Positions 33,854 through 36,945 of a stretch of DNA of 36,945 nt are shown one piece after another. Below the pieces are notes generated by a model, which searched no databases, had not been told where the DNA came from, and saw only the letters and a program-made list of their open reading frames with translations. Numbering within the stretch: position 1 is the stretch's first letter; each line of letters opens with the position of its first letter. Source of the stretch: JBGTCD01 sp041749015 (GTDB taxonomy: Bacteria > Bacteroidota > Bacteroidia > Cytophagales > Cyclobacteriaceae); the NCBI GenBank assembly GCA_041749015.1, contig JBGTCD010000109.1, positions 1 through 36,945 of the forward strand. The letters are read 5' to 3'. Both the position numbers and the translations under genes were made by a program.

Positions 33854-34657
33854 ATGATTGAAACACGCTATTTTTTGCTCCTGCTATTGCTTCTGATGTA
33901 CATTACTGCGGAGGCACAAATTGTCAATATCGAAAAGCACAAGCTGGAGCAGGAAGACACGGCCAACATATTCCTGGGAAATGTGGATTTGAGTTTTAGT
34001 CTATTCAACCGTGGGGCCGCTGCAGATAATCCGGTCAATCTGGTGGGTCTGAATGCCTCTGTAAACCTGGCTTATTTATCCAAAAACGTCCGGTACCTGT
34101 TTGTCAATCAAAATAACTTTTTGAGCATCAATGATGCCCCCTTCCTCAATACCGGATTTTCTCACCTGAGGGTCAATTTTTTTAGGGGTAACCCCATAAA
34201 TTTTGAAGGGTTTACCCAATGGCAATACGATAATTTTCGGGGGCTGGATTCCAGGGCAGTGGTTGGCACTGGCATCAGGTTTAGGGTTGCTGATAAAGAA
34301 AAGACAACTTTGGTGCTTGGTACCGGAGGCATGTTTGAAAGCGAGCAATGGCAGCACCCGGTCCAGGAGGAAGGGCTGGAAATTCGTAACCTGATTAAAT
34401 CCTCCACTTATATTTTGATCAGAAGACAACCTTTGGATTTTGTCAATTACAACATGATTGTATTTTATCAGGTGGGCTATGATAAGGATCCCGGAGTTGT
34501 CAGACACAGAATTAATATTGATACCAACCTCAACATTGACCTAACAAAAAAGCTGGCTTTGGTGATCAATTTTAATGGTGGTTTTGAAAACAGACCCATC
34601 GTTCCCATCACTAAATTCATCTATTCACTCACCAATGGTTTAAAGTATAATTTTTAA
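33854..34657 (+). CDS. DUF481-like outer membrane beta-barrel protein
   Basis: A 267-aa exported protein. Signal peptide MIETRYFLLLLLLLMYITAEA. I chose the ATG at 33854; 33848 would add two residues, and the frame back to 33800 overlaps the promoter. The mature chain consists of alternating beta strands ending in Tyr/Phe: VDLSFSLFNRG, NASVNLAYLSKNVRYLFVNQ, HLRVNFFRGNP, GFTQWQYDNF, VVGTGIRFR, KLALVINFNGG and a final GLKYNF. This matches the salt-inducible YdiY / DUF481 barrel family. Function unknown. Confidence 0.8.
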   Translation: MIETRYFLLLLLLLMYITAEAQIVNIEKHKLEQEDTANIFLGNVDLSFSLFNRGAAADNPVNLVGLNASVNLAYLSKNVRYLFVNQNNFLSINDAPFLNTGFSHLRVNFFRGNPINFEGFTQWQYDNFRGLDSRAVVGTGIRFRVADKEKTTLVLGTGGMFESEQWQHPVQEEGLEIRNLIKSSTYILIRRQPLDFVNYNMIVFYQVGYDKDPGVVRHRINIDTNLNIDLTKKLALVINFNGGFENRPIVPITKFIYSLTNGLKYNF

Positions 34658-34703
34658 TCAAGATTAATACTCCGGTAAAGCTGATAATTATTAATTTGCA
34701 CCG

Positions 34704-35813
34704 ATGGAAAAATTTGTGGTATCAGCGAGGAAATACAGACCTCAGGATTTTGAGGAGGTAGTAGGGCAGGAGCATATTACTACCACGCTACAAAATGCCA
34801 TAAAGCAAGACCAGTTGGCTCAGGCACTGCTATTTTGTGGGCCTAGAGGGGTGGGCAAAACCACCTGTGCCCGTATCCTTGCCCGGCTTATCAATGATTT
34901 TGAGGTCAGCGACACCCCATCTCTGAATATTTTTGAACTTGATGCGGCCTCCAATAACTCCGTATCGGACATCCGTAATCTTATCGATCAGGTGAGGTAT
35001 CCGCCTCAGCAAGGGAAATACAAGGTGTACATCATTGATGAGGTGCACATGCTGAGTAATGCGGCTTTTAATGCCTTTCTTAAGACCCTTGAGGAGCCAC
35101 CTGATTATGCCATTTTTATTCTGGCCACCACCGAAAAGCATAAGGTAATACCAACCATTCTTTCCCGATGCCAGATTTATGATTTCAATCGGATCAAGGT
35201 GCAGGACATCACCAGGCATTTGATGGGCATCGCAGAAAAGGAAGGGGTAGCAGCCGAAGAGGAGGCCCTTCACCTGATTGCTCAAAAAGCTGATGGTGCT
35301 CTCAGAGATGCCTTGTCCTTATTTGACCTCATGGTCACTTTTTCCTCTGAGAAAAAGGTGACCTATAAAGATGTGGTTTCTCATCTGCACATCCTGGATT
35401 ACGATCAGTACTTTCAACTCATAGAAATGGCTGCCAAAAAGGATACTTCAGGGATGCTTCTGGCCTTTGATGAAATCCTGCGAAAGGGTTTTGATCCGCA
35501 TAACTTCCTGATAGGATTGGCGGAACATATCCGCAACCTGATGGTAAGTAAAGACCCTGCCACAGCCTCATTGCTGGATGTGCCCGAAAATACAGCTGAA
35601 AAATTCCGTGCCCAAAGCGTGAACCTGGATCATGCCTTTCTCCTTTCGGCCCTCAACATTCTCAATCAGGCAGATATTCACTATAAATCCAGTAGGAATA
35701 CCAGACTGCATCTTGAACTCACTCTGATGAAGTTGGCCCACCTGAATGATGCCATCAATCTGGCCAATTTACCTTCTGCTGCTGATGAAGGATTAAAAAA
35801 AAAAGTCCATTAG
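34704..35813 (+). CDS. dnaX: DNA polymerase III gamma subunit (zero-frame product of dnaX)
   Basis: A 369-aa clamp-loader ATPase, the zero-frame product. AAA+ domain: Walker A GPRGVGKT (46-53), Walker B VYIIDEVH (108-115), sensor 1 ILATTEKHK, arginine finger in ILSRCQ (Arg156), lid GALRDALSLFDL. Collar domain from about 245 to 360. The normal zinc module (four Cys between Walker A and ELDAASNNSV) is missing: only LINDFEVSDTPSLN fills the gap. The frame stops at TAG 35811-35813, seven nt after a run of ten A. The -1 frame continues as the tau tail. Confidence 0.92.
   Translation: MEKFVVSARKYRPQDFEEVVGQEHITTTLQNAIKQDQLAQALLFCGPRGVGKTTCARILARLINDFEVSDTPSLNIFELDAASNNSVSDIRNLIDQVRYPPQQGKYKVYIIDEVHMLSNAAFNAFLKTLEEPPDYAIFILATTEKHKVIPTILSRCQIYDFNRIKVQDITRHLMGIAEKEGVAAEEEALHLIAQKADGALRDALSLFDLMVTFSSEKKVTYKDVVSHLHILDYDQYFQLIEMAAKKDTSGMLLAFDEILRKGFDPHNFLIGLAEHIRNLMVSKDPATASLLDVPENTAEKFRAQSVNLDHAFLLSALNILNQADIHYKSSRNTRLHLELTLMKLAHLNDAINLANLPSAADEGLKKKVH
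35795..35804 (+). promoter_or_regulatory. A10 slippery run, probable dnaX frameshift/slippage site
   Basis: Ten A residues read TTA AAA AAA AAA GTC in frame 0, which contains the canonical heptamer A-AAA-AAA at 35795-35801 and again at 35798-35804. Slipping by -1, or transcriptional slippage on the run, joins the gamma frame to the tau tail. The E. coli and Thermus dnaX genes use the same principle. Confidence 0.65.
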
Positions 35814-36448
35814 AACCGTCTGAAGTTCCTGAGAAAGCAGAGAAAATTAAGGAAGATGCACCATCCGAACCCGAAGTAAAGGCGGATACCCAGGAACCCG
35901 AACCACAATATACTGCCACAAGCCCCCAGCCACGATCTGGAAAAATAGGCGGTGATATGGAAAGTTTAAAAACCCCAAGCATTAAGATCGGGGTTAAAAA
36001 AAGAAATTCTCAGGAATCAGAAGATTTGCCTGAGGATGAAGCACCTTCTTCAGACCATGTTAAAGAAGAAAGGGCCGATCCAGCAGCACCAGTTAATCAG
36101 GAAGAACTGGACCGATTCTGGAAGAAATTTGCCGAAGGTAAAAAAGCTTCAGGCAAAGACTCAGAGCATCAGGTGATGTGTCAGCCTCACAAACTATTGA
36201 GCGATTTCACCATCCAGATTACCCTGGCAAGCAGCATACAGGAAGACATCCTCAATATGTTCAAAACAGATTTACTGACCTTCCTGCGGGCGGAGTTGAA
36301 TAATCAAAAGCTGACCATCATTACAGAAGTCGACCGGGAAATCTCCACTAGAAAGCCTTATACAGATAAGGAAAAGCTCGCTTTTTTAATAGAAAAAAAA
36401 CCGGAGCTTAAAGATTTGGTAGACCGGCTTGGCCTGGATACCGGGTGA
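35804..36448 (+). CDS. dnaX: tau-specific C-terminal region of dnaX (-1 frame)
   Basis: After slippage the frame runs without a stop to TGA 36446-36448. The full tau would be 581 aa. Residues of the tail up to about 130 are Pro/Glu/Ser-rich and low-complexity (SPLEPSEVPEKAEKIKED, QEPEPQYTATSPQP), a flexible linker. The last 110 residues form a folded alpha/beta section (ELDRFWKKFAEGKK, HKLLSDFTIQITLASS, FLRAELNNQKLTIIT) as in tau C-terminal domains that contact the polymerase. The stop lies 2 bp from the stop of the convergent gene. Confidence 0.8.
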   Translation, partial: SPLEPSEVPEKAEKIKEDAPSEPEVKADTQEPEPQYTATSPQPRSGKIGGDMESLKTPSIKIGVKKRNSQESEDLPEDEAPSSDHVKEERADPAAPVNQEELDRFWKKFAEGKKASGKDSEHQVMCQPHKLLSDFTIQITLASSIQEDILNMFKTDLLTFLRAELNNQKLTIITEVDREISTRKPYTDKEKLAFLIEKKPELKDLVDRLGLDTG

Positions 36449-36450
36449 TC

Positions 36451-36945
36451 TTATAGCTTAAAGTTAAGGCCTACATTCAATACATTCCTGATCTGCAAAG
36501 CAGGACCAACCGAGCCATCATCACGGGTAATGTCGATGTCATCATCATAGATCATCTGCAGGGTAAAGTTGGTCGTCAGGAACTTATTGATCTTCATGAC
36601 CAGAAACAGGTCCCAGTTGACGTCAATACTTCTGGGTGTTTCATAGTTCATAAAAAGTAACAAATTAGATCTAAGCTCTACGTTGGTCATGATCTCCTTT
36701 TTAAAAGTCCCGGTCAGTGAAGCACCAAACTCTGCCCTTAATTTTTCACCGGGATCTACACCAAAGGCTCCTTCATTGGAAAGCTCATCGTTTAAGACAA
36801 ATGTTGTTTTATTAGAAAGGGCCGAAAGGGTAACAGAAAACAGGTCATCCTCCTTTAGAGTATAACCTATAGACGCAATGAAGAACCCGGGAGCCATAAA
36901 ATTGGAAATCAGAATTTCTTCAGTATCGGTATATCTGTATCCCGG
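36451..36945 (-). CDS. DUF3078-like outer membrane barrel, 3' part
   Basis: The C-terminal 164 codons of a gene that enters from beyond the window. The frame is open from 36945 (PGYRYTDTEEILISNFMAPG), so the ATG at 36897 is internal. Alternating strands with outward aromatic residues end in the motif NVGLNFKL: FFIASIGYTLKED, LFSVTLSALSNK, NVELRSNLLLFMNYE, NWDLFLVMKINKF, NFTLQMIYDDDID. Pattern and closing strand fit the DUF3078 barrel family of Bacteroidota. Function unknown; convergent with dnaX. Confidence 0.75.
   Translation of the reverse strand, partial: PGYRYTDTEEILISNFMAPGFFIASIGYTLKEDDLFSVTLSALSNKTTFVLNDELSNEGAFGVDPGEKLRAEFGASLTGTFKKEIMTNVELRSNLLLFMNYETPRSIDVNWDLFLVMKINKFLTTNFTLQMIYDDDIDITRDDGSVGPALQIRNVLNVGLNFKL

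Noticed and set aside
1..36945. CRISPR array, rRNA, tRNA or prophage genes
   Set aside because: No regularly spaced direct repeats, no rRNA sequence, no tRNA apart from the tRNA-like part of tmRNA, and no phage structural gene were seen.

Overview
The window comes from a bacterium of the phylum Bacteroidota, probably order Cytophagales. This rests on the recurring promoter box TAnnTTTG, the tmRNA tag GENNYAMAA, a GyrB without the large enterobacterial insertion, DUF481/DUF3078-type barrels, many short-UTR genes and abundant secreted orphan proteins. No ribosomal RNA or species marker fixes the genus.

Layout. 1-2111: sulfur-related genes (MetZ-type sulfhydrylase and OsmC on the minus strand, a rhodanese on plus). 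2191-4481: a secreted two-repeat protein, an MntA/HEPN toxin-antitoxin module whose HEPN gene is frameshifted, and a secreted MORN/TonB-C protein. 4615-6726 (minus): a dCache sensor fused to a pentameric ligand-gated ion channel, the most unusual gene here. 6942-8132 (minus): an orphan membrane protein with an open in-frame stretch behind its amber stop. 8283-10716: a CoA-binding protein, gyrB and its terminator. 10779-13145 (minus): a large secreted orphan. 13468-14481: a sterol-desaturase-family di-iron oxidase.

14490-21070 is an accessory stretch of short, mostly orphan genes (secreted, membrane or cysteine/histidine-rich). They are separated by copies of a roughly 150-bp repeat with CCGCCAAC / GTTGGCGG ends that carries a promoter-like core. 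The arrangement resembles a cassette array, but no integrase gene is in the window.

21142-24448: a GH20 hexosaminidase facing an esterase-like lipoprotein. 24622-32478: an OmpR-type response regulator and histidine kinase, then a heavy-metal-type RND tripartite efflux operon (TolC-like channel, adaptor, pump). A MITE-like palindrome lies between kinase and operon, followed by TTTAAGGTT direct repeats that look like the response-regulator operator. 32479-33334: a field of hairpin repeats around a small membrane protein, ending at ssrA (tmRNA, minus strand). Then a DUF481 barrel protein, dnaX with an A10 slippery run splitting gamma and tau frames, and the 3' part of a DUF3078-like barrel gene that leaves the window.

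Two genes (the HEPN toxin and dnaX) change frame at A homopolymers. For HEPN this could be decay or a sequencing error. For dnaX it matches the known gamma/tau slippage arrangement.
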